From contig VZSR01001459.1 of assembly GCA_013398615.1 (NCBI GenBank), positions 7,282,628 through 7,346,627 of the forward strand: 64,000 nt of DNA, in the 5' to 3' direction. Numbering within the stretch: position 1 is the stretch's first letter; every line of letters starts with the position of its first letter. This document shows, in pieces, positions 36,147 through 49,441 of the stretch. The notes below the pieces were generated by a model, which was given only the letters and a program-made list of their open reading frames with translations, ran no database searches and was not told where the DNA came from. The DNA comes from Brachypodius melanocephalos (lineage: Eukaryota; Chordata; Aves; Passeriformes; Pycnonotidae). The translations under genes and the position numbers were made by a program.

Positions 36147-39100
36147 AATGACTCTCCTTTGGGAATGTACACATCCTGAAAATCTAAATTGCACTCTGAG
36201 AATAGGTTTGTGTTGCAATGTACTGCAAGAAATTTTCAAGTTTGTAGTTGGCAAGAAATTAGCATTTACTATATCGAGAGACAACATGATGGAGTATATT
36301 TTGCTCTTTATGCTAAACTTCCATTGATTGCCATGGGAATATTCTATGTGTGGAAAGGCAGTAGGAGCTGTGCCTTTAACAGTAAACAAAAGTGATAGTC
36401 AGAGATGTTTCTGTCTGCACTGAAATGAAGTGCTAATAAAAAAAAAAAAAATCTGTGTTCTTATTGTTTAAAACCCACAGTCGATAGATTTTTATTTTCC
36501 CTGCTGACTTGAAGAGTAAACTTCTATAAACAAAATGTGACGTGCCTATCTTATTAAATGTAAGCTAAATGAGCACTTGGAAAAAAACCCAAAGAAACCT
36601 TCAGTGAAAAGACTCGAGGACGGGGCTTGGAAAGTCTCAGGTGACATTTTCCTATGCAGTTTCAGGTATGGTCCTTGGGTTTTCTTTTCCTTGCAGAAAT
36701 ATTGGGCAGCCAGGTTCACATGAGGTGCTGGGGACAGCGAGGGGACAAGCTGTGAGGGGGCTCGGCACTGAGCTGCTGTGGCTGTGGGTCTCCATGCTTT
36801 GGTGACCCATACACAAACCAGGTTTGACCTGCAGAAACATGAGAGTGGTGCCCCCTTCTTCCTCTTAATTCCCCTGCATGCCACCCAGTGCCTGTTTTCC
36901 TTCCACCCAGCTGGGAATTTCCATGGCCATTAGTGGGATTGATGCTTCGGCTTCACGGGTGACGCGGTCCATGGTGTGCCCTCCACCCAGCTGAGCGGAC
37001 TTTCCTTGGCAGCCAGATTTATCCCTGAGGTTCCTGGCAGATTTGGGTGCGAGTATAAGCCCACACAGAGCACAAGACCACAGCCTGCAGCAGCAAACCC
37101 CAGGGAGGGGTGCCAAAGTGTCTTGGTGGCCCTCGGGATCGCACTCGACGGCCCAGGCTGGCCCGAGCATCCCAAAATGTGCAGCTGCAGCTCCCTCTGT
37201 AAATAGCTCCCAATAAAAATAAATTTCCAGAGTGAATAACTGCAGGCTGTGTGCTTTGTACCTATTACTGCTCACTGTGCTGAGAGAAATTCCCCAGCAA
37301 GTCTTCCCTGTTTCATTCAGATGAGCAGGTTTCTATTGGAGTTAATGGCACGGCTGCCCTGTACTCTGGGCTGGGTTTGCACAGGGTTTTACCCCGAGTG
37401 ATTTTACAGGCAAGTGCATCCCGTGACGGGCTGATCAGATGTCCTGCACAACTGCACAGCTTTGGTCCATGACTCCTGCGTGGAGCCTGGCTGTTGCTAA
37501 CTAATTCTGCAAGTGCGGTGTGCTCGGGAGGAATTAGCTGGTTTTAAAAATAGATTACTTCCTGTCACATCCCAGTGTTTTTACTGAGTGTTTTTCACAC
37601 TAATTTTCTGTGTCACACTGATACTGACATCTCTGAAGGTCTCTTTTTTTTTTTTTAAATAAACAGCATACTATTAGGGAAAAAAACCCACAACAACCCT
37701 CGAAAAAAGAAATCTGTAAGGATAGTGCCAAGGAACTGTGAAGTACTGGAAGAATGAATGTTTTTCTGCATTGATGTGGGTTGAAAATGGATCTGATTTT
37801 CCTGAAGTTTGTGTGAATCTGGAACACTTGGTGAAAGAAATCAGTGTAAGTAAATTAAATTATTTAAATATTTAAATTGAGTTATTAAAATCTTCCAGAT
37901 TGGTTGTGCCTCTACGATGTACTGCAAGGACCAGTTCAGCATCTCCATGACAATTCTGAGGAAGAAGAGATCAGTGAAAACTGACCTCTACACAGGGGAT
38001 AGAGAACCAGCCCAAATTCTAAACTTCTGTCATAACCTCACCTTATTGAACCTTCTCACAGCAGTATTGGGGTGTAAATCACACATTGGAAGATAAACAA
38101 TATACTTTTGCCTGTTAGTGTCAGATTGTAATGGGATATTTGGAATGACTCTGACTGTCCCATCCTCTCTCCCCTACAAAGAACATCCAGGCAAGGGCTG
38201 TTCATCTGGCCTCTCCTTAGAGGAGGCTTTTAGCTTCATGATTAAATCTATCTAAACTGCTTAAAAAAGAGCCTGCACCTTCATGCTAGATCAATTTGCA
38301 TCAAGTTTTTGCCAAGCAATTTTTTTTTTTTCTTCAGGCATGTTTTTTGCTTTATTCTGTACATGAATAGCGTCCAGGTAAAATATTTTTAATTCATTTC
38401 AGGCTGGATTAGTTATTGGAAAAAAAGAGATTTTGTTTTTTTTCCTTGTTGTTACTTGATTTAATTAGTGCTCTGTTTTTAAAGTGGCAAGCCAAGCTTT
38501 GCCAAGTCTGGCTCTCTGACTCATGCTAACAGGGTTTTATAGCCCCACCTGCATCTAAAGCAGGCAAAAAAAAAAAAAAAAAGCCCCAAAGCTTTATTTT
38601 TAACTCCATGCCTTGTCCATTCCATTAGAACACCCAAATGTCAGCACCCTCTGCCTGCCCAGTGCTGGTCTGGGGGGAGGATTTGGAGCCCACCAAACCC
38701 CACATTCCGAGGGATCTGTGGGACACTGCTGCAGGCAGGGAGGGGCAAGGATCACTGCTGTGCTGTGTTTGCTGTGAACACCGTGTAAGTGAGCCTGAGA
38801 GGGGGAGAACTCGTATTTTTGTCTGATTGATTTTGTATTTTCTCCTTCTCTTTTGTGAACTTGCACCCCTCCAGAAGCAGAGCGCCGTGTGGGTGGAGCT
38901 GGGGCTGCCTGCAGAGGTGACCCAAAATCTCATTTACTAACCCAACATCCCGTGTGAGAGCTGTGAATGAGGAAAGGTGCACCTGCAATTCTCTTTGTTT
39001 TTTTCTCCCTCTTTTCCCTTTCCCAACCCAAATGCTCCTTTTCACTCCTGGACCATGTCCACATGCTGATGAAGGCTGTTGGGGTATGGATGCAGTCCTT

Positions 39101-39928
39101 TTCCCACCTCACTGCCCCTAAGGCAGGTCTCCCTCCTTCACCAGCTACTTGAGTGTCAAAACCTTTAATTCCATTGCAAAAATGTTGTATTTAACATTGC
39201 TGAGGCTTTTTGCAGGATGGGGCCTATTTTGATGAATTTCTTTGGTTTGAAAAGGCTTGTGTTGAAAAAAGCTTTTTAAAAATATTGAACCTTTCCATGT
39301 TTTGGCTGTTAAATTTTTCATTTTGCTTTGAAATGGTCTTTCCTTTCTTCTTTAGGTTAAAACCAGTAAAAATGTTTAAGGTTAAAAAAGAGAATAAAAG
39401 GTTTCAAAATGACCAAAATTAGTGACTTGTTTAACTCTGCTTTTTTTTCCCAGTGGCCAGCTCAGAAATATTTTAATTATTTTTTTAACAATTCCACCTT
39501 TCTTCATCCTGAATGGGGACAGAAAAAAAAACCACCCTGAGGTCAAAACCTCTGGCAAGGTGGGAGAACTCCAGCATCCCAGGCTCTGCCCAGAGCCGTC
39601 TTCCTGTGAAGGTGTTGTGGTCTGCTCCTCCAGAGGGTCCCAAACCCCTGTGCTGGAGGGCAGAGGATGGGGAAGGATGCTCCAGCAGGTGGCTGATTCC
39701 TTCTCCTTGCATCTCTCATGGGCAGGATATTCCAGCACAAGGTTTGCCTGCCCACCCCGTGCTTTGCCTCATCCCTTTGGTCTGCAAGGGCCCCAATCCT
39801 GCTCTTCCCAACGCCGCTGGCAACCTCCCTCCCTGGCTTTGGCAGGAACAGGCCTTTTGCTGTTGATTTTTTTTCCCCTGTCAATCAGTTACTTTGACAT
39901 CTAAATGTCAAATGACACCACATGGCAA

Positions 39929-39948
39929 TTTTTTTTTTTTTTAAATCT

Positions 39949-39980
<32 letters not shown>
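39929..39980. repeat. T-rich low-complexity tract
   Basis: Two long T runs are separated by a short AAATC-containing spacer. This is low-complexity sequence, perhaps the reverse-strand tail of a decayed retroelement, but no body was recognised. Confidence 0.75.
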
Positions 39981-42900
39981 CCTGGTGCCTGTAATTTAAT
40001 TGGAAGTGCAAAATGGTGGGATCAGTGCGAAGGGTTTTCGAGAGAATGTATCATTAGCAAATTCAATTAGCTGGCACTTGCGCCTGCTGGCATGGAGGGC
40101 TCTGAGAGTGCCAGGGAGGCTGGTGCTGAGCAGAGGGGGCCAGGGCAGCTCTCCCAGCCTTCCTGGCTCACCTTTTCTCCTCGGGGAGCAGGGGATCCTC
40201 CCCTCCTAACTGGCTCAGGAGAAGAGGCTGTACAGTCAAATTCTCCCTCTGCAACAGTAATAACATAAGAGCCTGTCCTGCTTCCAGGAATTGTCTTACT
40301 GCACCAGCAAATCAGCATTTCTTCAGCTGTAGCATCTTTCCTGGAAATAGTGTTACATGACATGCCCTCGCTGCCTGTCTCGGTGTGAATGAGAATACAG
40401 CAAAGCTCATGTTTTCCATTGTTGAAATACAAGCATAAATCTTTCACTAATGCTCTGCTGTCTTTTATTATAACAGTCACTGCAGCTGAGAAAGGTACGT
40501 CAAATCTCTCCTTGTTGGTACAGTCAGCTGTTGGCATTGCCCTGACACGTTGTTTCTTTCCTGAAAATGGCTTTGTAAAGGGACTGAAATGAGTTGCTCA
40601 GCCTCTGGCAGCACCTTTGCGTGTTTTGACAAATCTGAGGCTTCAGTGTTGTAGGTACAAAGGTTCCAAGCAGTGGGGGAACAGAGCTGGAATGACAGGT
40701 TTTGACAAAAGCCAGGCCCAAGTCAGAAGTGATTGTTCTGGATCTCCGTATCAGGGCAGATCCCGCACTGGTGCCTGCACGAGGTGAGGGATGAGGGCAG
40801 GATTTGAGAAGGGATAACCCTTTGGTTGTGGGGTGGCTGGGACCATCCATCCTGTGCCTTCAGGATGCTCGTCCATCCTCTTCATCACCTGCTGGTGGAG
40901 AACATGTCCTCTCTGGCAGTCGCTAGCAGGAACCCTGAGGATGCCACTTTACAGGAGCTGAGAGTAACAGCTAACTCAAAATCAGCTGTTCTCTGCAAAG
41001 GACATATCTGGGCTGACCCACGAGGGTCTAAAGTCCCTCCAAAAGTCTGCAAAGCATTTGGCATAGAGGTGAGGAAGCAGAAAGTGTTTGGAAAACCTCC
41101 TTTGCATTATTTAGTTTTATTTTCTCGATGCTGCAAAAAGTATTTTACAGCCATTGTGAGTCTGTAGAGAAGCTGGTTTCTGGCATGGGGTGTGCTGGAG
41201 GCTGCAGGCTGTGCTGGAGCCTCAAGAGTGCAGCTGGTCTTTAAAACCAGCTTTATAGGAAGGAAATTTTCTGGTCCCGTTGGAAGGAGGTATGGTCTTG
41301 TGACACTTAGTGGAAATAGAGCAGGTTTAGTTTGGTCAAATGGGGAGTATTTCCAAGGAAACATAAGTTTTTTTACAGTGTCCCAAAGCTGAGGCAAGTC
41401 CAAACTTTTGAGTCCAATTGTCTTGCTTTCCCAGGCTAATTTTATAAGGAGGCCCTAAAATGTGAACGAGGAGTGATCTTGTTCAGCCTGAAAAATAAAA
41501 TTAGCGCCAGTATGAAAAAGGCTGAATCCCAGACAACCTCAAATGTCTTTTTCTTTTTTTTTTTAACGGAAGGATGTAAAGGCTCAGCTCAAGATATAAC
41601 TGAAGTCCTATTGCAATAAAATATTTCAAACTTGCCTATGGTTTTAAACCCTTTTTTAGTGCAATAAAGGAGAATAGTGATGCTCTTTTTCTTCTTTCTC
41701 TTGGAGGACTTTCTATTCTATGCTGGAAATTTTCCCTCAAATCTGCTATTTGTCTCAGGTAGGAAACTCCATCCCTCCCCAATCAGCCTGTCCTTCCTTT
41801 TCTTTCCATTTTGTGCTTGGCATTGTTACAGTTCTCAGGCAAATTTCAACAAAAATCTGTATCCCACTGGCCAGGAACAAGCCTGGACTGTACCACCTCC
41901 CTCCTCCTCCAATGACTGCTGGTCATGTTTCTTCTCTTCCTTGACAGCAACTTTGGAGTTCATCTTGAGTCTCTGCACTTTTTTGTTCGTGCCTTAAATA
42001 TATTTTGATCCCCTCTTTCTCTGTCTCCCACTCCAGCCCCACATGCCAGCTCACCCTCTGGCTGCAGCCATTCCAGTTCTGTCATCCCTGGGGTTTCAGA
42101 GGAGCAGTCATGAATAAACCTGGCTAACCTGGGTTGCGATGGCTGGTGGCAGTGGCCACCAGCAGCAGCTGCTGCAGGTAAACCAAACCCCTGATATTTA
42201 CACCATTTAAGTTGCCTCACTCCCCCAGGTGAATCTCCACAGGGTTGCTCCCCTAGGTGTGACAGTTTAGGGTACAGTCCTCCCTGCAAGTCAGACATTC
42301 TCCCATAAAACAAATTTCAGCAACTTCATTCAACTTCTATATATAAAGTTTCCCTCAAACCTTTTTCAAACTAAGTCCTGTCTCCTCCCCAGGAAGCATC
42401 TGCTCCCCATTGCCAAATTCTTCCACGTTCCTGTCCCTTTGGTCGTGTTTTCTTTAAATCCTCTTTAAAATAAAAAAAAATGCATTTTGGCTGTGCGGTC
42501 ATGCCAAGGAGTGTGAGAGTTTGCACATTTCAAGCAGGGATTGGCCCATCTCGAGTTGGTGCATCCAGAGAACCTGTCACAAGTTCCTTGAAGCACTCCT
42601 GCCTTCTGTTGCGCTGGCACGGAGCTGACGGGCGCTCATTTTGCATGTCTCGGCTCCACGCTTGGCTGGGGAGGAGATTTGCAAGGCTGGATATTTCTGG
42701 TTCCACTCTAAACTGAGTATTTGCTGTGCCCTGCCTCATGAAAAGGAGCCTCATTAAAAAAAAAAAAGAAACAAAAAACCAACAACTTTGAAGGCTCCTG
42801 TTCAAAACCCTGATGTCAGACCCACCTGGGTGGTGGTTTGTCTCTCTCCTGGTTGCTGAAGGAGTTTCTGAATTTTTTGGCTGTTGCCGTGCTCCTTTAG

Positions 42901-43893
42901 GTCCCCTGCAGCTCTGCTGGCTTTGCCTTACCAATGGCTTTTGAAGGGCTTTAAATGCCATTTCCTCTTAAACCTCTCAAGACACTTTCTCCACACAGAT
43001 TCAAAGATTTGGAAGTGGCTCACAGGGTGGTTTGGGCCATTTTCCACTGTGCAGGTCTGCACTGATGCTGTTCCCTACGCTTTGAACCACCCCATAGGGC
43101 TAGCAGCTGAAATTGTTAATGGTCTGAAACCCCAGAGCAGGTCCTTTTCCATGAAACTGTCTTTGGAACCTTAAGAGCTATGTTTCTGCTGGTCCCCTTG
43201 GGACTTTTCCATTGGATAGTGGGAGAAGGAGCCTGTGCCAAGTGATTAACAAACACCAGCAGCTGTAGATCCCCATCGTGCAGCAGGGGCCACATCCCTT
43301 GAGGTTACCATCCTAGCACAGAGATGCAGGTCCATCACCTGTCTCATCTGTCAGTGGTGACTTAATTACCTGGCACCTGGAATCCTCTTACTTACACGAG
43401 TAAGAGGGAGGAATGATTGATTTAAAACCTCCTTTCTCCAAGTAGATGCCAATTTTGCGTTGCCAGATAATATTACTGGTGCCTTCTGACCTTAAGAGGG
43501 AAGAATCTAAGTTAAATATCAGGCATTTGGATCCTGGCAAAGTTCAGATTGCCAAAATGAAGAAATACAAATAGCTGGGAAGGCGACGCTGCGCCTTCCC
43601 TGGATGGCTGAACGAGTGCCATTAGCGCTTGAGTGTATTCCCAACTAGATAAAAAAGGAACTGGGAGTGTTAAGGAAAAACAGAGTAAAGTGAATGCCTC
43701 TTACAGCTGTCGCAATGGGAAAGTTGCAACATTTGCTTGTAGGAAAAGATGCAGAAGCACACAGAGTACCTGTTAGCGCGAGCGGAGCCAGACTTGGGCA
43801 GGATTTCAAGTGTTACAGACACAATCCTGAAGGCTATATGCAGAGCAGCATGACTTTTCCACGATGCTGGTTAAGAAGACGTGCCATTGCAAA

Positions 43894-43931
43894 TTTTTTT
43901 TCTTTTTCTTTTTTTTTTTTTTTTTTTTTTT
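43894..43931. repeat. T-rich low-complexity tract
   Basis: A nearly pure T run interrupted by single C residues. Read on the minus strand it is a poly(A) tract. Confidence 0.8.
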
Positions 43932-44090
43932 AAGGCTGCCTAAGTTTTCTTGGGCCTTTATAGAGCAGATGTAGCTTAGGAGTGTTGAGTGCGCTGGGGG
44001 ACTGAAGCGAGGGAGCGGCATCCTTGGCTGTGTTATAAACACGGCTTGTCCCCTGGCTCCCCTCGCTGCAGATCAGGTTTCTAGCTGAGA

Positions 44091-44120
44091 AATAAAGTTC
44101 TCTGAGGGAAAAAAAAAAAA
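44091..44120 (+). other. AATAAA plus A-tract: possible retrocopy 3' end or poly(A) site
   Basis: AATAAA at 44091-44096 is followed 12 bases later by a run of twelve A residues. That order is what a reverse-transcribed mRNA end leaves behind, but it also occurs by chance or at genuine poly(A) sites with a genomic A tract. No coding body was recognised upstream. Confidence 0.3.
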
Positions 44121-45819
44121 TATCCCTCCTTGGTCCCTTTGTTCTGCTTTCCCATGGCAGGCTGTGCAGTCTTATAGTGTTCCCTCTTTTGTCTGTAAAG
44201 TTAGGAGCTCTCTGGCTCAGACTTGGTTACTCCTATCCCTACAAACAGGGGTTGTGGCAGATCCATTATGGGCAAAGCCAGAGAAGTTTATTCCACCAGA
44301 GATTCTGGATTTTGGGCAAAAATATTTATTCAGATAGACTTTAGAGAATGAAAGACCTCATGCAGGAGGATTGTCAAAGAGAACTTTTTCTGGAATAAAA
44401 AAGGAAGGTTTTTCTTCTAGTTATTATTTAGTATTTTCATGAAATGGAGCAGAGGGTTGACCTCTGGCTGCCAGGCAAGGGCCTGGGTAATTCCTCTTTC
44501 CATGGGCTGCCAAAGCCCTGTGGAACTCTCCAGGGAAATGAGCATTTTCCAATGCCCATGGTGCTGCACGGTCTGCTTTAGCAAATGATCCCTCTGTCAT
44601 GAACAACCCCTTCACTGCAAAATTTATCCTCAGCCTCAGCTGGGATAATTATACAGCTTCTAAGGGTATTAACAAATAGTGTTGGTTCTGGATTTGTCTT
44701 AAGAAGGCTTCTATCACAATTAATCTTTGCCTACTCTCCATCCTTTCTTGTTTCTTGGAACATGGAGACATTGCTATAAATATCTGTGAGTTTAAATATG
44801 GATTTCTACGCGCACATACAGACCCAAGTGCACAAATGGACATTTTATCATATCATACCATGCTGTGTCATGCCATTTAATAAAATATTGTATGTCTGCA
44901 GGGAGAAACCCACATTTTTCTGTGCTGGTTAGTCAAAGTGAAGCATCAAAGGTTAATTTCTTTCTGTCTGAAATTTGCACGAAGCGAGTTAGACATGACT
45001 TTACTGTGCCACGATAAACTTTGCATAGTATACCTTGTATAAAGGTAAAATACATTTTCCATGACTTAAACCTTTGTGGATCGGTGCTATGCTAAGGGCA
45101 ATTAGATTTAACATCCCTGGAAGCTCCAAAGGCATTTTAAAGGACTCGCTCTTTTGTTCCAACTCTAGCACTCAAAAAGACTGAGACATTTTTGGAATAG
45201 GTTTTGATGGACTTATATGAAAATTTATATGACTAAGAATTGGATTTGTTCCTCTGGAATATTATGGATTATTTTTATGTGGGAATTACATAAGTGTGCA
45301 GAGCTGCATGCAGTTGGCTTAATGTAGCTAAAAATATATATTCTGATTTCCATTTGGAAAGGTAGCTGGATTTTTCCAGCTTCTCCTCTCAGTGATGACT
45401 TTATGGTGTGTACGGGTTATAGATTACAGGAAAAATTGAAATGCATAATAAAATCGAGGAGTTTAAAATGGATTAATATTTGATTGTATCTTTGAGAAGA
45501 TGAATACTGATGTGTGTCCTTCTCCACTCCTGATTTTGAACTGTGGCGAAATCCCTTACAAATCAAACTTACATCAGAGAGACCACCTGGATGTAAACAA
45601 AGACAAGAGTGGGCAGCACATGGGGAAGTAGAAATCTTTGAGACCTGGGGCAAAGGCTCATCCTGCTTTCATCCCATGGCTCATTTGCTTGTGGTGCGGC
45701 AGAAATCACAAGGATTGCCCTGACAAGAGAAAACTTCACAGAGCAATCAGAGATCACAAGTGAGGAATAACTGCTCTCAATTACATTACTCGAAGATACC
45801 CCACCTCTTCCTACAATCT

Positions 45820-45852
45820 CTATCCTTTACCTCTCTCTTTTTCTCTCTCTCC
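45820..45852. repeat. CT-rich polypyrimidine tract
   Basis: A run of CTCTCT-type units with T interruptions in non-coding DNA. Confidence 0.65.
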
Positions 45853-48800
45853 ATATACATATACAGGAGAATTTGTTTGACACAGTAGTATCCAAAAAAT
45901 GCTTCTTGGAGAAAGATTTTCTCCATCTGTATTCTTGATGAAAAGCCTCATGAAGTGGAGGATGAACTTTCCTGTTCCAAAAGAGAACACATTAGAAAAC
46001 CTGATCCTTTTATTTTAAAACTGTTGGCTGTCCCATTTAACACCAAAATTTGGTACATTTTGCTTCACCTTCCACATGGACCAATACCAGCTTACAATAC
46101 CCTAAAAGATTTTAGGAAGTGGAATTGTGGTTCTGTGGGCAGCTTTGCTGTTCCATTAGAAGGGTTTGTGTGATAACTGTACCAAGTGATACAGCACAGT
46201 GACTCTCTGAAGGGAAGAAATATATTGCAAATATACTGCAAGAGAGATAAACAAAGGGTGGTATTCTAAATTATCTGCACCTTTGTGACTCACCTAGAAC
46301 AAATACAGTATAAAATTGCAGAGCTGACAGGACACTTCCATCAGGTTTTTAAATGCTGTGTGAGATGGAACATGTTTTACAGCATAAAACCAAAATTCTG
46401 CTTTTGTTTTGCTTCTCCTGTATGTTTTCTATAATGGACATGTCACTTTGGCTGTATAATCTGATCATATTTAGATTTGATTTAAATCCTGTCTTTTCTC
46501 AGCTGTGCTTGCTAATGGAATCATTCATGGTTTTTATTCAGTTGATCTAATAATATTTTCCTCACTGCTCTCTGGCATTATTTTTTACTTTGTAGGAAGC
46601 ATGGCAAAACTGGCAATATAAATTGAGCCTGCATTTTAATGACATTGATGGTGATTTTTCCCATGCATTTGGATGTTTTTGTTCCTCTCTTTTCACCATG
46701 GTCATTTCAATTTAGTGTGGTGTGGGCATGTGAATGACTGATTGATTTGCAGGATTCTCTAATAAGGAAGAAGACTTTTCCAATATTATTTTGATGCTTA
46801 AACTTCTCTGTTCATGCAGGCCATCAATAGAATGTCCCTAAGATATCTTCATTCTTCTCTCTTTTTCCATAAGCAATGCACTCCAATGACCTGTGAATGC
46901 CTCTTTTGGAAGTCCCTGGTACCTCTTCAATACAAGGGAAATGGTGTCTCCCACTGGAAAGCGCTAGGAGGTGGTAAATCAGGGACTTCCAGCATTTTCT
47001 TTAGGAAGATTTCTCAGATTTCAAATCAGGATTGGTGAACAGACTCTTCTCATTTAGTGACAATATAGTTTTTTTCTGGATACACTTAGAAAGAGAACAA
47101 ACTGTGGACTGTAGCAATGACAGTCTCCGCTCCATTTTGTACTTCCACAGCCCCCACGATGACTTTAGTGATGGTGGGGGAAGAGGCACAAGTGTGACCC
47201 TTCAGAGGGAGCTTTTTTCTTATTTTACAGAGGGTCCAAGATGCCAAGTGCTACCTCAGGAGAGCGAAGCCTTGCGCAGAGGCAGCAGATGCAGTTCAGC
47301 ATTGCTCATTCTGTTGTGCCTCGACTCTGACCACGGAAGCACGAGCTCTTGGGACAGAAAGTGCTCTGTTTACACTCAGACCTTGGCATTTTTCCTAAGG
47401 GTACCAATTATAATGGTGTTTTTTGTGATATGGGCACACATCCATTATGAATTGGCTTGCACCCACCAACTCATTTTGTACAGGCCATGGAACATCCATC
47501 AGATGGCAACTATTCCTATTCGTGTGCAATGTTAAGGAAATCTAGATCATTACCAGCAGAATAATGAATTCCCTAGAATTGTTCCATTGTGCAATTATAT
47601 GAAGTATGCTAAGAGAAAGGGCAGTTTCTCAATAAAGTCCTCCTTTTTATTTTCCTAAACCACAGGAATGATAGATTATTAATCATGATTAATGCTCAGT
47701 TACAGTGAATTATAGTGGAGCAGTGCCTGCAAATCCCAGTTTGCTTGGTAAACTCATTTTCTTGCATAATAGGAAACTTACCTTGCATTTAAGAGAACCC
47801 AAACAGATGAAAGCAATGGAACCACCCATTCCATATAACTAAAAGAAAAATTTTATAGATACATACATTCTTAGTCTGACACTATTGAACTTTTTTGATA
47901 CTGTACAAGCATAATAGGAGAAATACAACTGCAAGCATCTTAATTGTTCCTGTATTTTGCTTTCTTCCTGAGAACCAAAGTCTTCTAGAGCTCAGCTGTA
48001 GCACTCAGCCTGAATCCCTAGGCAGCACTGGAGTTGAGGCAGAGTTGTGCATTGTCTGGACATTTGGAAGATGTTGGTTGTTCTAGCTGATGATTTCTCG
48101 AGAGAATACGAATTATCAAAGTGCTTTAGGAAGCAGAGGAAAGTCAACTGAGGTAATATAATATATTCTATCCCTAAATTTGGGGAAGTACGTGGGATAA
48201 TTTTTGCCAGCCCCACATCTAAGGGACTCATTGTACATGGAGAGTAAGGCACCAGAACGGTGTTATGGAAGGGCTCTTGGTCAGTCAGAGAACTTAATAT
48301 CCTTTGAGATAACTGATCTTTAAATTTTTGGAAGCCCTCGGAGGCTTTTCCACTATTTAGCAAACATCAGTTCCCCTGAAATTTACACCCTAACCCGTAT
48401 TGTGCTCTGAGAACAGAGCGAAAGGAGGTGAAAAGACATTTTTGTCTCAAGGATGAGGCTGCTGGGTCATTTCCAAGAGGAGATCCTTAGAGAGCACCCC
48501 GTGGTCCTTTCCTGTGGAAGGTAGCAGCGCATTCTCCGTTATTCTCTGTCTCTCTCTTCCCCCAAGCAATCTGTCAGTGCATTTCTGGTGCCGGGGAGAG
48601 GCGGCGTGTCGGAGCGCTGTTCCCGTTTGCAAAATGGGAACTTCTATTTGTTGTTCTCAGGAGCTGGTTTCACACACTGACATCTCCCCGGGAGCACAGC
48701 TGAGTCCAACATGTTCCCAACAGCCATCCACCCAAAAGCCTCCCACTCGAGCACCCAGACCTTCCTTCCCAGTAAATAAAAAATACAGAGACAGCCTCGG

Positions 48801-49349
48801 ATTGTTCCCAACGCTTCGGTTTCACTGGAATGTCTACCCGCGTTCAGATCTGATAAACGGGTATTTTTCTGCACTAAAAAGTCAGTTTAGTGTGGGAATA
48901 GGATGGCTTTTCGAAGAGTTTCTGTATTAGTTAGTGGAAAAGTCTGACTGATTTTCTTTGGTGTCAATATGTTTAAGTGTTCCTATGTGTCATGAAAGTA
49001 AAATGTTGCAATTAACAACTTTATGATGGAAAACAAAGTTATCATGAGCTGCTGATTCTACTGTGTTGTATGAAATAACGTGTTTTTCAAGGTTTCATTG
49101 CTCAAAAAGATCTCAAAAAATCTACTCCCTAATGCAGGAAACTGAGCAATGTGCCCTTGCACACTTTAGGCAAGGAGATATCGCTATATTATTTAAAACA
49201 CCACCATTCACTAAAACAGCAACTCTCAATACATCCCAGTGTGATTCCATTCATATTGCTGGGACATTCTGTCTAATCATGGCTATAGTACTTCTGTCTC
49301 TGACCTTACCTGTGCCCTGTAGCAGACACGACCTCAGTATGGATTACAA

Positions 49350-49441
49350 CATACACACACACACACAAAAACAAAAACAAACAAAACAAACAAACAAACA
49401 AACAAAAACCCCCAAAACCCCACAAACAAACAAACAAAACC
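49350..49441. repeat. Compound microsatellite (CA)n then (AAAC)n
   Basis: A CA dinucleotide run passes directly into AAAC/AAAAC units interrupted by an A/C-rich segment. It is a compound simple repeat, and the Lys/Gln/Thr-rich open frame across it is not a gene. Confidence 0.9.

Noticed and set aside
47032..47535. 167-codon plus-strand open frame, the longest in the window
   Set aside because: It has no recognisable domain, no splice support and mixed hydrophobic composition, as expected for a chance frame in long non-coding DNA.
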